Numbered from the stretch's first letter, positions 8,835-17,849 are shown. The stretch: 64,000 nucleotides of DNA from Vicinamibacterales bacterium (GCA_041394705.1 JAWKHS010000003.1:372001-436000), one strand, 5' to 3'. Numbers and translations are program-made. Notes: generated by a model not told the origin, from the letters alone.

Positions 8835-9761
8835 TCAGGGCACGTTGAGCTGCACCTCGTTGCTGGCCGGGCCTGGACCGATGGCGTTCACCGCGCGCAC
8901 CCGCAGGAAATAGGTGCCACGCGGCACGCCCGCCACGGTGTACGACGTGGTGGGCAGCGGCAGCGTCGCGAGGTTGGCGAGTCCCGGCGCGGAGCCGGCT
9001 TCGAGGATGTAGCCCGTGGGCGCACCGCCCGTGGTGGGGGCGCTCCAGCTGAAGGTGACGGTGTTGCCGGCGCTCAGCGTGGCCAGGAAGTTCAGCGGCG
9101 GGCCCGGCGGCTGCGGCGTGGTCGTGGTCGCCGGCGGCGTCGACGTGAACACCAGGGGCACTGCGCCCTGGTCCGCGCGCGGGTCGACGACGCCCGTGCC
9201 GGGGTTGTACAGCGTGTAGCCCTCCACACGGACACCCTGGGGCAGCGACAGCATCGCGTAGTAGGTGAAGTCGGTGAAGTTCGTGATGATGGGCGCCGGC
9301 GTGGCCCAGCTCGGGGGCGGGGCCGCCGAAATCGAGTCGCTCGCCAGACGAAGGAAGCTCGTCGCGCCCACGTTGATGTTCAGCGAGTAGACCAGCACGC
9401 CGTTGTAGCTGAAGCCCCGCAACGCGACGATGTGGGCGACGGAGTCCGTGTTGTACAGGTAGAGCACCGTCGCCGTGGCGTCGTTGTCGGTCGGCACGAA
9501 GAAGACCTGCGTCTCGTTCGGGATCGGCGTCGGCAGCACCTGCGGGGCGACGAGTCCGGCGGGAGACCCGCCCAGTTCGTCGCCGGTCACGACCTGCGGG
9601 GCGAATTGGACGGCGCCAGTGGCCTCGGTCGCGGGAGCCGCGGCGGGGCCAGCTGCGGGCGGCGGCGCGATGGCACTGCCGCTGGGGCTCATCCAGAGGA
9701 TGGCGGCGGCCAGCACGTTGCCGGCGATCACTCCGACGATGATCGAAACGTATTTCTTCAT
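8835..9761 (-). CDS. Exported fibronectin type III domain protein
   Basis: 308 residues from the ATG at 9761. 'MKKYVSIIVGVIAGNVLAAA' is a short charged N-terminus plus a hydrophobic segment, so the protein is exported or anchored. A low-complexity Ala/Pro linker follows (~residues 28-48), then a beta-rich domain. The C-terminal ~90 residues are one FN3 domain ('PPGPPLNFLATLSAGNTVTF ... YFLRVRAVNAIGPGPASNEV'). FN3 domains mediate binding at the cell surface; the partner is unknown. An in-frame ATG 11 codons upstream would give a less typical signal sequence. Confidence 0.75.
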   Translation of the reverse strand: MKKYVSIIVGVIAGNVLAAAILWMSPSGSAIAPPPAAGPAAAPATEATGAVQFAPQVVTGDELGGSPAGLVAPQVLPTPIPNETQVFFVPTDNDATATVLYLYNTDSVAHIVALRGFSYNGVLVYSLNINVGATSFLRLASDSISAAPPPSWATPAPIITNFTDFTYYAMLSLPQGVRVEGYTLYNPGTGVVDPRADQGAVPLVFTSTPPATTTTPQPPGPPLNFLATLSAGNTVTFSWSAPTTGGAPTGYILEAGSAPGLANLATLPLPTTSYTVAGVPRGTYFLRVRAVNAIGPGPASNEVQLNVP

Positions 9762-10042
9762 GGCACCCACGCCCTGGAGGTCCAGATCCATCTGCCGCAC
9801 GACGCGGCCGGCGGCCCTGGAGGACTGCGCGAGACGGCCTGGCCCGCCCGCCGGAGCAGGCTGCGGCCGAGACGCCGTGAACGGGCCTATGGTAGCGCCA
9901 CCGGCGCCCGGCGGCGCGCGGATTTCATGCAGGCACCCGACGTGCGATCGCATCTGTCACGACAGTAAGGCAACGCCGTTCTCGCTACTGGCACTGAGAA
10001 AGGTCAGGCCCGGCCGAGACCGCGGCGGCGGATCCTCCGCGC
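9762..10042. other. Divergent intergenic region between the FN3 and ECF sigma genes
   Basis: About 280 bases without a convincing gene, upstream of both divergent genes. On the minus strand a TACCAT box near 9890 could serve the FN3 gene. No operator dyad was recognised. Confidence 0.4.
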
Positions 10043-10070
10043 TGGACACCGCCGGGCGCGCTGGTAAACT
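10043..10070 (+). promoter_or_regulatory. Promoter of the ECF sigma gene (TGGACA-16-TAAACT)
   Basis: A -35-like TGGACA (10043-10048) and a -10-like TAAACT (10065-10070) are separated by 16 nt. Only 7 nt lie between the -10 box and the ATG at 10078, leaving no room for a ribosome binding site, so the mRNA is probably leaderless. Confidence 0.6.
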
Positions 10071-10077
10071 CGCCCGC

Positions 10078-10659
10078 ATGTCGGGGGATCTGACCTCCCT
10101 CCTGCACTCGCTGCAGACCGCCGGGGAGGACGCCGATGGCATCACCGCCCAGCTCACCGAGCTGCTCTACCCGGAGCTGAAACGCATCGCCCGGTCGCTG
10201 ATGCGGCGCGAGCGGGAGGGCCACACGCTGCAGCCCACGGCCATCCTGCACGAGGCGTTCGTCCGCATGGTGGGCACTTCCGGCGACTCCTGGCAGGACC
10301 GCTCCCACTTCCTGGGCGTTGCCACGCGTGTGATGCGGCAGGTGCTGGTGGACCACGCGCGCCGGCGCCAGGCCGCCAAGCGCGGCAACGACGGCGTCCG
10401 GGTGACGCTGGACGAGCAGGTGGCGAGCGGCGATCCGCTCTCCCTCGACATCCTGGCGCTCGATCAGGCCCTGGAGCGCTATGCCCAGCTCGACCCGCGC
10501 GGAGCGCGCGTGGCCGAGCTGAGGATCTTCGGCGGTCTCACCGTGCCGGAGACCGCCGCGCATCTTGGCGTGTCCGCGCGGACGGTCGACGGCGACTGGG
10601 CCGTGGCCCGGATGTGGCTGGCGCGTGAGCTCGCGCCCCAGCCGCCCGCCGCGCAGTGA
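10078..10659 (+). CDS. ECF-type RNA polymerase sigma factor (PF07638/TIGR02999 type)
   Basis: 193 residues. The sequence 'LYPELKRIARSLMRREREGH', 'LQPTAILHEAFVRM' and 'FLGVATRVMRQVLVDHARRR' matches sigma region 2 of the acidobacterial/planctomycete ECF group. The C-terminal 'RVAELRIFGGLTVPETAAHL' is the sigma-4 helix-turn-helix. Members of this group are typically encoded near Ser/Thr kinases, and one lies 1 kb downstream here. No anti-sigma gene is adjacent, so control may pass through the kinase (inference). The start follows the promoter directly, with no Shine-Dalgarno sequence. Confidence 0.9.
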   Translation: MSGDLTSLLHSLQTAGEDADGITAQLTELLYPELKRIARSLMRREREGHTLQPTAILHEAFVRMVGTSGDSWQDRSHFLGVATRVMRQVLVDHARRRQAAKRGNDGVRVTLDEQVASGDPLSLDILALDQALERYAQLDPRGARVAELRIFGGLTVPETAAHLGVSARTVDGDWAVARMWLARELAPQPPAAQ

Positions 10660-10675
10660 CGCGCGCTGTCACTGC
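10653..10675. terminator. Bidirectional hairpin overlapping both convergent stop codons
   Basis: A perfect 8-bp inverted repeat, GCAGTGAC / GTCACTGC, with a 7-nt loop. It spans the sigma stop (10657-10659) and the stop of the convergent lipoprotein (10669-10671), so one dyad could end both transcripts. Confidence 0.55.
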
Positions 10676-11511
10676 CGGGTCGCGGTGACCTCGTAGTCCA
10701 GACGGATCTGGCAGCCGCCGCTGCCCAGCGTGATCGAGCTGGGGCCCAGGTTCGAGAACGTGCTGCCGTTGTAGCTGCTCGTCCGCGTTCCCAGCCGGTT
10801 GTCCATGCTGTCGTCGCGCACCCAGCGGGTGGACGGCGGGATGATCACGATCTGCTCGTCCCACTCGGTCGCCCGGAACTCCACGCGCAGGAACTGGCCC
10901 GACGCGCCGTTCACGGTGTAGGTCTCGGTATTGCCCAGTGACCGCGAGCCGCCCCGGGCCAGGGAGAGGGCGCTGAGCGAGGCCGGATTCCCTGGGTAGT
11001 CGCGGGTCTCCACGATCGTGTCGCTGCTGCCGCTGGCGAGCACCGTTCGCACCTGGACCGCGAACTCGCCGGAGGTCAGCCCCTGCGTGAAGTCGTCGCA
11101 GGTGTCGATGGCCGTCACGGAGTTCAGCTGCACGCGGAGCTGGAATCGGGCCGGCGCGACCTGGACCGTCCGACGGCCCGTCGTGTTCTGGAACGTCGCC
11201 GTCACGTCCACCGTGCCGGTCTTGACACCCGTCAAGAGCCCCGTGGCCGAGACGGTGGCCACCGCCGGATTCGACGAGGTCCAGGTGGCCTGGCCGGTCA
11301 CGGTGTCGGTGGTCGAATCGGAATACTGCGCCGTTGCCGTCAGCTGCGTGGTGCCGCCTTCCGACACCGACGACGACGACCCGCCGATGGTGACGCTCGT
11401 CAGGGTGCGCGACGGCCCCGACGGTCCCGTCGGTGACGACGACTTGCTGCACGCCGCCGCAAGCACGACCATTCCCACCACCGCTCCCGCCTTGAGTTCG
11501 TTGAATCGCAC
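10669..11511 (-). CDS. Lipoprotein with a bacterial Ig-like (BIG2) domain
   Basis: 280 residues. 'VRFNELKAGAVVGMVVLAAA' followed by C is a lipoprotein signal with the lipobox LAAAC. A Ser/Pro linker is followed by a BIG2-like domain (~residues 35-115: 'LTSVTIGGSSSSVSEGGTTQ ... WTSSNPAVATVSATGLLTGV'). The C-terminal ~160 residues form an unassigned beta-rich domain. The GTG at 11511 is preferred because GGAAGG lies 9 nt upstream and it gives a standard-length signal. An in-frame ATG at 11535 (GGGGGA upstream) is the alternative. Likely outer-membrane or surface anchored; the ligand is unknown. Confidence 0.75.
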   Translation of the reverse strand: MRFNELKAGAVVGMVVLAAACSKSSSPTGPSGPSRTLTSVTIGGSSSSVSEGGTTQLTATAQYSDSTTDTVTGQATWTSSNPAVATVSATGLLTGVKTGTVDVTATFQNTTGRRTVQVAPARFQLRVQLNSVTAIDTCDDFTQGLTSGEFAVQVRTVLASGSSDTIVETRDYPGNPASLSALSLARGGSRSLGNTETYTVNGASGQFLRVEFRATEWDEQIVIIPPSTRWVRDDSMDNRLGTRTSSYNGSTFSNLGPSSITLGSGGCQIRLDYEVTATRQ

Positions 11512-11696
11512 GTCAATCCGCCTTCCCAGGGGCATCTGGTGTCCCCCGCTGGATTGACATGCGCAGGCCGTCGGGAAATCACGCAACGGCCCCGGCCGGT
11601 CCGGTTGGGGCGGCAGACCGTGCACGTGAGGAGCAACGCCGTGCAGCGGGAGGTCCCCGCGATCCGCGCGCCGTATGGATGGCCGCGACGGGCCGA

Positions 11697-11702
11697 TAGA
11701 AT
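11697..11702 (+). promoter_or_regulatory. -10 box (TAGAAT) deciding the kinase start
   Basis: TAGAAT ends 7 nt before the ATG at 11710. The upstream in-frame ATG at 11701 overlaps the -10 box itself and so would not be transcribed. The spacing equals that of the ECF sigma gene. Confidence 0.5.
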
Positions 11703-11709
11703 GCCCGCG

Positions 11710-14487
11710 ATGTCCTCGTTCGAGCGCCTCAAGGACGAGTTGCTCCGCCTTGGCGCACTCGAGGCCCCGGCGCGCCAGGCTGCGCTCGATCGCCTGGCCG
11801 CGGAGGACCCCGCCCTGGCGGCGGAGCTGGTGTCCCTCCTGGCGCATCGCGACGACTCTCCGCGAATCCTGCAGACGGGCGGCGGCATGGCAGCGTTCCG
11901 GGAGTCGACGGACGGCGCCGGCGCCGCAGCGCCCGCCGACGGGGTGCTGCCGACCATCGGACCCTACCAGGCGGTCGACGTGCTGGGCGAGGGCGGGATG
12001 GGCACCGTCTACCGGGCGCGGCAGTCAGCGCCGATCCGGCGCGACGTGGCCCTCAAGCTCATCAGGAAGGGGCTCGACACCGATCGGGTGGTGGCGCGCT
12101 TCGACGCCGAGCGCCAGATGCTGGCCGTGATGGATCACCCGGGTATCGCCCGGGTCTTCGACGCGGGCGCCGCCGCGGACGGGCGCCCCTACTTCGCGAT
12201 GGAGCTCGTGGAGGGCGCCTCCATCACCGACGTCGCGGACCGCGAGCGGCTGGACATCGACGGGCGGCTGCGTCTCTTCCTCGCCGTCTGCCGGGCCGTG
12301 CAGCACGCGCACCAGAAGGGGATCATCCACCGCGACCTCAAGCCGTCGAACATCCTCGTCCCGATCCTGGACGGACACCCGACGCCCAAAATCATCGACT
12401 TCGGCATCGCGAAGGCCATGTCGATGGACGGGGACCGGGCCGGCGCGACGATGCCGGGGCATCTCGTGGGCACGCCGGACTACGCCAGTCCCGAGCAGGC
12501 CGGTGCGGTGAGCGCGCCCGTGGACACGCGCACGGACGTCTACGCCCTGGGACTGGTGCTGTACGAGCTGCTGTCCGGGGCGCGGCCCTTCGCGCTCACG
12601 CGGTCCACGCCCGCCGACGCGCTGCGCACGCTGGCGACCGAGACGCCGGTGGCGCCGAGCCGTCGCGCCACCGACGCCGCCACCGCCGGTGCGCGGCAGA
12701 CGACGCCGGAGCGTCTGGCGCGGCGGCTGGCCGGCGATCTCGACACGATCGTCCTCCGCGCGCTCGAACGCGCGCCCGCCGATCGCTACGGTTCGGTGGA
12801 GCAGCTTGCCGCCGACGTCGAGCGCCATCTGGACGGCCGCCCCATCGAGGCGCGACCGCCGAGTGTGGTCTACCGCATGGGCAAGTTCGTCAGGCGCCAT
12901 GTCGTGTCGGTGGCCGCCACCGCTGTGACCGTGCTGCTGCTGGTGGGACTTGCGGGCTACGCCTCCTGGCAGTCGGCGCGGCTGGCCCGCGAACGCGACC
13001 GCGCGCAGCTCCAGGCGACGACCGCGGAAGCCGTGTCCTCCTATCTCGTCGACCTCTTTCGCCATGCCGATCCGGACGAGACGCGGGGCACCGCCGTGAC
13101 GGCCCGGCAACTGCTGGATCAGGGCGCCGCGAGCGCCGCCGACCTGAAGGGCGATCCGCGCGTGCGGGCGCGGCTGATGGGGACGCTCGGCGAGGTGTAC
13201 CAGTCGCTGGGACTGTACGAGGAGTCGCGACGGCTGCTGCTCGACGCGCAGCGCACGTTCGAGGGGCTCGACGCGCCGGACCCCGTGGGACTGGCGCAGG
13301 TGCTCGACACGCTGGGCGTCGTGACGCACGACACCCGCGAGTTCGACGCGTCCGAGCAGTACCTGACCCGCGCGCTCGCGCTTCGGCGGGAGGCACTCGG
13401 CACGGGCCACGAGGACACCGCGACCACGATCACGAACCTGGCGATCACGCTCCGCAATCTCGGCCGCCGCGACGAGGCGGAGGCCCTGTATCGCGAGGCC
13501 CTCGCCATCAACCGCCGCGTGCTCGGGAACGAGCACGTCGAGGTGGCCTGGAGCCTGTTCAGCCTCGGCTGGGCCCTGCACCAGCAGGGACGTCTGGACG
13601 AGGCCGAGCCCCTGTATCGCGAGGCCGCCGGCATACAGCGGCGGCAGCTCGGGCCCGACCATCCGGACCTGGCCGGCACGTTGAACAGCTACGCGGGCCT
13701 GGCCTACCAGCGGGGGCGTTTCGACGAGGCCGCCCGCCTCTGGCAGGAGGCCTTCGACATCTACGAGAAGGTCTACGGGGATCAGCACGCGGCGACGGGC
13801 CGCGCCTACAACAACCTGGCCATGGCCTCCATGGGCCTGGCCGACTATCCACGCGCGGAGGCCCTCTACCGGAAGTCCGTGGAGATCAACCTGGCCATGA
13901 CGGGCCCCACGCACCTGCGGACGGCGACGAGCATGCTGAATCACGGCGAGGCCCTGCGCCGGCTGGGACGGCTGGACGAGGCCGAGGAGCGCCTGACGAC
14001 CGCGCTGGCGAACATCGAGAAGGCCGAAGGGGCCGACGCGCGTCCCGTCGGCGGCGCCCTGGCGCGACTGGCGCAGCTTCGCCTCGACCAGGGCGCACCC
14101 GCCGCGGCCCTCGCGCTGGCCCGCCGCGCGGCGGCCCTCGGGCAGCGGGAGGCCGAGGCGTGGCCCGCCGATGCCGCGCGGATGCTCGAGGCGCTGGCGA
14201 ACGCCCTCGTGGCCAGCGGCGACGATGCGGGCGCGGTGCCGGTCTGGCGGGAGGTGGTGGCGCTGCGCGACCGTGCCGGGGACGCCAGCCCGCAGGACCG
14301 CGCGACGGCGCGGGCGGCTCTGGGGGTCGCGTTGGCGCGCACGGGCGATCGCGATCGAGGCCGGGCGCTCATCACCGAGGCGCGGTCGGCCCTGGAGCCG
14401 CTCTTGCCGGCCTCGCATCCCATGCGCCTGGCGGTGGAGTCGCAGTGGAAGGCCGTCGAGTCCGGCGGGGTGGTGCCGGCGCAGTGA
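11710..14487 (+). CDS. Serine/threonine protein kinase with TPR repeats
   Basis: 925 residues. An N-terminal ~85-residue region resembles the sigma-linked leader of this family. The kinase domain (~86-350) has the P-loop 'LGEGGMGTVYRA' (93-104), Lys116, catalytic 'HRDLKPSN' (Asp209), 'DFG' (230-232) and 'GTPDYASPEQ'. All key residues are present. One membrane helix lies near residues 398-420, and about seven TPR repeats fill ~560-870 ('NLAITLRNLGRRDEAEALYREAL'). Kinase inside, TPR outside or periplasmic is the usual topology. The gene is preceded by the ECF sigma on the same strand, with the lipoprotein between on the other. Its substrates are unknown. Confidence 0.92.
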   Translation: MSSFERLKDELLRLGALEAPARQAALDRLAAEDPALAAELVSLLAHRDDSPRILQTGGGMAAFRESTDGAGAAAPADGVLPTIGPYQAVDVLGEGGMGTVYRARQSAPIRRDVALKLIRKGLDTDRVVARFDAERQMLAVMDHPGIARVFDAGAAADGRPYFAMELVEGASITDVADRERLDIDGRLRLFLAVCRAVQHAHQKGIIHRDLKPSNILVPILDGHPTPKIIDFGIAKAMSMDGDRAGATMPGHLVGTPDYASPEQAGAVSAPVDTRTDVYALGLVLYELLSGARPFALTRSTPADALRTLATETPVAPSRRATDAATAGARQTTPERLARRLAGDLDTIVLRALERAPADRYGSVEQLAADVERHLDGRPIEARPPSVVYRMGKFVRRHVVSVAATAVTVLLLVGLAGYASWQSARLARERDRAQLQATTAEAVSSYLVDLFRHADPDETRGTAVTARQLLDQGAASAADLKGDPRVRARLMGTLGEVYQSLGLYEESRRLLLDAQRTFEGLDAPDPVGLAQVLDTLGVVTHDTREFDASEQYLTRALALRREALGTGHEDTATTITNLAITLRNLGRRDEAEALYREALAINRRVLGNEHVEVAWSLFSLGWALHQQGRLDEAEPLYREAAGIQRRQLGPDHPDLAGTLNSYAGLAYQRGRFDEAARLWQEAFDIYEKVYGDQHAATGRAYNNLAMASMGLADYPRAEALYRKSVEINLAMTGPTHLRTATSMLNHGEALRRLGRLDEAEERLTTALANIEKAEGADARPVGGALARLAQLRLDQGAPAAALALARRAAALGQREAEAWPADAARMLEALANALVASGDDAGAVPVWREVVALRDRAGDASPQDRATARAALGVALARTGDRDRGRALITEARSALEPLLPASHPMRLAVESQWKAVESGGVVPAQ

Positions 14488-14616
14488 CCGGGGCGTCCAT
14501 GCCGGTCGGCGTCGACCGGTTGCCGATTGCGCGGCGTCGTGTTCGGCCGATACACTCCCGGTTCCCCTGCTGCACGCGCCGCCGCGGCGCTCAGCGCACC
14601 GCCACCGGAGCGATCC

Positions 14617-15021
14617 ATGACCGACACGACTGCCGCCATCCACGCCACGAACCTGGGCTGCTCGCTGACCTGCAAGGACCTGCAGGCCTCCATCCGTTTC
14701 TACCGCGAGGCCATCGGCTTCGCCGTGGCGCACACGTTCGAGAACGAGGGCAAGGTCGTGGCCGCGGTCGTGGGCGCCGGTGACTGCCGCATCGTGCTCA
14801 ATCAGGACGACGGCAAGCTCGGGTGGGACCGCATCAAGGGCCAGGGCTTCTACCTGCAGATCAACGTGGCGGGCGCGGCCGACGTGGACGCCGTCGCCGC
14901 GCGGATCAAGGCCGCCGGCGGGGCGCTCCTGAGCGAACCGGCCGACCGTCCCTGGGGCGCCCGCATGTTCCAGTTCACCGATCCGGACGGCTTCAAGCTG
15001 GGGGTGTCGACGCCGCTCTAG
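14617..15021 (+). CDS. Glyoxalase/VOC-family protein
   Basis: 134 residues with a paired beta-alpha-beta3 fold: 'LGCSLTCKDLQASIRFYREAIGF' at the N-terminus and 'FTDPDGFKLGVSTP' at the C-terminus, both typical of the vicinal oxygen chelate family. Members are metal-dependent lyases, dioxygenases or resistance proteins; the reaction here cannot be assigned. The ATG at 14617 has GGAG 6 nt upstream. An earlier in-frame GTG at 14527 precedes a TACACT box (14549) and is not used. A strong hairpin follows the gene. Confidence 0.85.
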   Translation: MTDTTAAIHATNLGCSLTCKDLQASIRFYREAIGFAVAHTFENEGKVVAAVVGAGDCRIVLNQDDGKLGWDRIKGQGFYLQINVAGAADVDAVAARIKAAGGALLSEPADRPWGARMFQFTDPDGFKLGVSTPL

Positions 15022-15045
15022 GGAGTACGCCGCCGGGGCGCGCCG

Positions 15046-15065
15046 GTCGCGAGAGGCCTCGCGAC
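15046..15065 (+). terminator. Hairpin after the glyoxalase gene
   Basis: A perfect 8-bp stem, GTCGCGAG / CTCGCGAC, with the 4-nt loop AGGC, 24 nt after the stop codon. No U-run follows, as is common in GC-rich genomes. Confidence 0.5.
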
Positions 15066-15254
15066 GGCTATGAAGTAGCGGTCTCGCCGTGCCTGCCGCT
15101 GCGGGCGCTTCGGCGGAGGATGGTCACGTCCGCGGCCGTCGTGCCGAGCATGAACAGGGCTTGTGTCAGGAACACCGGGAGCGCGTGCGCCAGGTACGCG
15201 CCGGCTCCCGGCATCCGTCCGGGGGCCGGAGGTCGTCCGAGCAATCCGTCCCGG

Positions 15255-15407
15255 CGTCACCTTCCCGGGGCTGTCGGGATTGGCGTCCAGCACTGACTCG
15301 TACACCTTCAGCGCTTCGTCGAACGTGTTGTCGCGCACGAGCGCGAACGCTTCGCGGAAACGCGCCATCTCCGCGTCGGTCGGTGGCGCGGCGTCCTTGG
15401 TCGGCGC
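15255..15407 (-). pseudogene. TPR-like gene fragment
   Basis: About 50 codons read like protein ('PPTDAEMARFREAFALVRDN', 'TFDEALKVYESVLDANPDS'), one TPR-like helix pair. After the Pro-Gly the frame dissolves into Arg/Pro-rich shadow sequence, and upstream is similarly degenerate. It is most likely a remnant of a larger tetratricopeptide or thioredoxin-associated protein. The identity is uncertain. Confidence 0.35.
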
Positions 15408-15596
15408 CGAGAGACGCGGCGTGGGGCTCGTGCTCGTTCCGGCGTGGCAGTGCTGCCGTGCGCGCCCGTCGGACTCCCACCCGGCAGCCCGCCGGTCCCG
15501 GCGGCTGGACGAGCGACCGGCACTTTCGGCGCGAGCACGCCCGGAATGGTGCCGCGCGGGCTGGCGGCGCCCGTGCGCCGCGCCGTCAGGCCCGCG

Positions 15597-15740
15597 TCAC
15601 AGTCGGCCGGTCAGCGCCATCACCACGATGATCAGGAGAATCAGGCCGCCAGCCGACATGCCAAATCGTGGACCGCCAGCATAGAAGCCGCCGCCACCGA
15701 GAAGGAGCAGCAGGAGTACCAAAATCAGTAACGTGCTCAT
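15597..15740 (-). CDS. DUF3309-like small membrane protein
   Basis: 47 residues. It begins 'MSTLLILVLLLLLLGGGGFY' and continues with a glycine-rich turn and a second hydrophobic helix ending 'ALTGRL'. This two-helix layout matches the DUF3309 family of tiny membrane proteins. A strong Shine-Dalgarno sequence (GAGGAGG, 4 nt before the ATG) supports expression. The function of the family is unknown; members are often stress-associated. Confidence 0.8.
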   Translation of the reverse strand: MSTLLILVLLLLLLGGGGFYAGGPRFGMSAGGLILLIIVVMALTGRL

Positions 15741-15985
15741 CACACCTCCTCGCCGATGTCCAGATGCGGACGATGCCGACGTTCGCGAGGGAGAATTGCA
15801 AGGTTGAGTCCACCGACGCCGTCGGACGGTGGCAGACGCTCTTGCGGTCTTCGCGGGCCTGTCCGGATGGCTCCTGCCACAGGAGTGGAACGTGCTTCTC
15901 AGGCGTCGCTACGCCACCCTCACCCGATTCGTTCGGCCACCTGGAGACACTCTGTAGACGGAACGGACCCGACGTGCGCGGCCGC
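15741..15985. other. Non-coding stretch with one copy of the GGAGAC repeat
   Basis: No gene is supported here. It includes the upstream region of the DUF3309 gene and, at 15941-15964, a diverged copy of the repeat also found at 19.3, 20.1 and 21.6 kb. Confidence 0.5.
15941..15964 (+). repeat. Copy 1 of the TGGAGACA-TGGAGACGG repeat (diverged)
   Basis: CTGGAGACACTCTGTAGACG plus GAAC. It aligns to the copies at 19315, 20137 and 21627 with a few mismatches, and is followed by a decayed PIN gene just as the 20137 copy is followed by an intact one. Confidence 0.5.
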
Positions 15986-15989
15986 GGTC

Positions 15990-16279
15990 GGGACGACAGG
16001 CAACAGAGGAATTCTCGCGGCGAGACGGGTCGATCCCGTCGTCGCGACGAACGACGAGCAGGTCTCGGTCGCCGGCGACAATCACGCTCGTGTTCGCGGC
16101 GACGCCGTTGCCAGCACCACGTCTTCGTCGGCATCACTCGATCTCTGCGTCGGCAGCGGCGTCGGCGCGACGAGCGGCACTCCGCAAGCGAAGCGGCTGG
16201 AGGCGCGCCGCTGCCGCGGGTCCAATGCGGTCTGCCAGCGTGCCCACCGCTGGCGCGCACGCGAGGAGGGCTTGCTCAC
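15990..16279 (-). pseudogene. Decayed PIN-domain toxin gene
   Basis: On the minus strand the segment 'SSDADEDVVLATASPRTRA' is followed, after a frameshift, by 'SVIVAGDRDLLVVRRDDGID'. Together they correspond to the C-terminal half of the intact PIN toxin at 20184-20579 ('RDPDDDVVLATAVAADASVI', 'VTGDQDLLVLRRNKGIDIVS'). DNA similarity also extends past the gene end. The N-terminal half with the first catalytic Asp is not recognisable, so it is a dead copy of the same toxin family. Confidence 0.6.
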
Positions 16280-16345
16280 AGCTCGGCTTGCGGTTCAAGA
16301 TGGCACGCGCCGGGCCGCGTCAGGCCACGCATCAAGGGAGTTCCC

Positions 16346-17755
16346 ATGCGCACTGTCGTTGCCGCCGCCGTCCTGGCCCTCACGGCCAGCGCTCTGCACG
16401 CCCAGACGCTCACGCCGTCGCAGCAGTACGCGCGGGACGTGTACAAGGAAATCATCGAGTACAGGAGCGTCAACATCGGCGGCGACACCACGCCGGTCGC
16501 CAACGCGCTCGCCACACGCTTCCGCGATGCGGGCTTCGCAGAACAGGACATCTTTCTCGGCGGCAGCCAGTCCAACAAGCACAACGTCGTCGTCCGCTAC
16601 CGCGGCACGGGCGGCGCGAGCGGCCCCAAGCCGCTGCTGTTGCTCGCCCACCTGGATGTCGTCGAGGCGCTGAAGACGGATTGGTCCTCCGGCCTCGACC
16701 CGTTTACGTTCCTCGAGAAGGACGGCTACTTCTACGGTCGCGGCATCATCGACGACAAGGCCCAGGTGGCCATCTTCACTGCCGTGGTCGTGCAGATGAA
16801 GAAGGACGGCTACATGCCCGACCGCGACATCGTCGTCGCCTTCACCGCCGATGAAGAAGGCGGCTGCTGCAACGGCGCCCGCTGGCTGTTCACCAATCAC
16901 CGCGAGCTGGTCGATGCCTCGCTGGTGCTGAACGAAGGGGCGTTCGGGTTCATCAGGAACGGCGCGCCCGTGGCCAACACCATCGAGGCGACCCAGAAGG
17001 TCGTGGCGGGATTCACCGTCACGGCGAAGAACCGCGGCGGGCATTCGTCGTTGCCGAGGCTCGACAACGCCATCTACCAGTTGGCCGCCGGCCTGGTGAA
17101 GCTGTCGCAGTTCAGGTTTCCGGTGGAGTTCAACGACGTGTCGCGCGCCTACTTCGAGCAGACGGCGAAGATCGAGACGCCTCGGATCGCCGCGGCGATG
17201 CGGGCCCTGATCAAGAACCCCAAGGACGTCGAGGCCGAGACCGTGCTGGCCAGGGATCCCCTCTACAACTCGATGCTGCGCACCACGTGCGTGGCCACGA
17301 TGCTGAAGGGCGGCCACGCGTCGAACGCACTGCCGCAGACGGCCGAAGCCGGGATCAACTGCCGCATGATGCCGGACGCGCGCGTGAGCGACGTGCGGGC
17401 GATGATCGTCAAGGCGCTGGACGATCCGGAACTGGAAGTGTCGGCCCCGGCGAATCGCGAGCCCCGCTCCGCCGCGGCAGTGGTGCCGGACGTCCTGAAG
17501 GCGGTCGAGCGGGTTACGCAGGAGATGTGGGGCGCCATTCCCGTCATTCAGATCATGCAGGGCGGCGCGACCGATGCCGTGCCCTGGCGCAACGCGGGAA
17601 TCCCGGCGTATGGCGTGTCGGGACTGATGGTGGATCCGGACGACCTGCGCCTGCACGGACGCGATGAGCGCGTGCCGGTCAAGAGCTTCTTCGACGCGCA
17701 GGAGTTCACGGTGCGACTGACGAGACTGCTGACGAGCGGGACGGCGGCGCCGTAG
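16346..17755 (+). CDS. Secreted M20-family metallopeptidase
   Basis: 469 residues with a cleavable signal peptide (ends 'LHAQ', ~residue 20). The M20 motifs are present: 'LLLLAHLDVVEA' (His102, Asp104), 'GRGIIDDKAQ' (Asp136/137, bridging metal), 'TADEEGG' (Glu170/171, general base) and a late 'LHGRDERV' (metal His). The length fits dizinc carboxypeptidases such as CPG2/PepV relatives. Likely a periplasmic or extracellular exopeptidase or deacylase. The ATG at 16346 has AAGGGAG 5 nt upstream. Confidence 0.9.
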   Translation: MRTVVAAAVLALTASALHAQTLTPSQQYARDVYKEIIEYRSVNIGGDTTPVANALATRFRDAGFAEQDIFLGGSQSNKHNVVVRYRGTGGASGPKPLLLLAHLDVVEALKTDWSSGLDPFTFLEKDGYFYGRGIIDDKAQVAIFTAVVVQMKKDGYMPDRDIVVAFTADEEGGCCNGARWLFTNHRELVDASLVLNEGAFGFIRNGAPVANTIEATQKVVAGFTVTAKNRGGHSSLPRLDNAIYQLAAGLVKLSQFRFPVEFNDVSRAYFEQTAKIETPRIAAAMRALIKNPKDVEAETVLARDPLYNSMLRTTCVATMLKGGHASNALPQTAEAGINCRMMPDARVSDVRAMIVKALDDPELEVSAPANREPRSAAAVVPDVLKAVERVTQEMWGAIPVIQIMQGGATDAVPWRNAGIPAYGVSGLMVDPDDLRLHGRDERVPVKSFFDAQEFTVRLTRLLTSGTAAP

Positions 17756-17815
17756 GTCCCAAGTCGATCGAGGGCTTCGCTGGCGGACGCTACGCCGCTT
17801 CGGTCCATCGCCGAC

Positions 17816-17849
17816 GACGCCCCGGGGCGTCTGCAGCCGGTCGCTGCAG
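17816..17849. terminator. Two palindromes between convergent genes
   Basis: GACGCCCCGGGGCGTC (17816-17831), a perfect 16-bp palindrome, is followed by CTGCAGC-CGGTC-GCTGCAG (17831-17849). They lie between the M20 peptidase and the convergent secreted protein, a fitting place for bidirectional termination. Confidence 0.45.

Noticed and set aside
11701..11703. ATG at 11701 as the kinase start
   Set aside because: It overlaps the TAGAAT -10 box; the ATG at 11710 has the same 7-nt spacing as the sigma gene.
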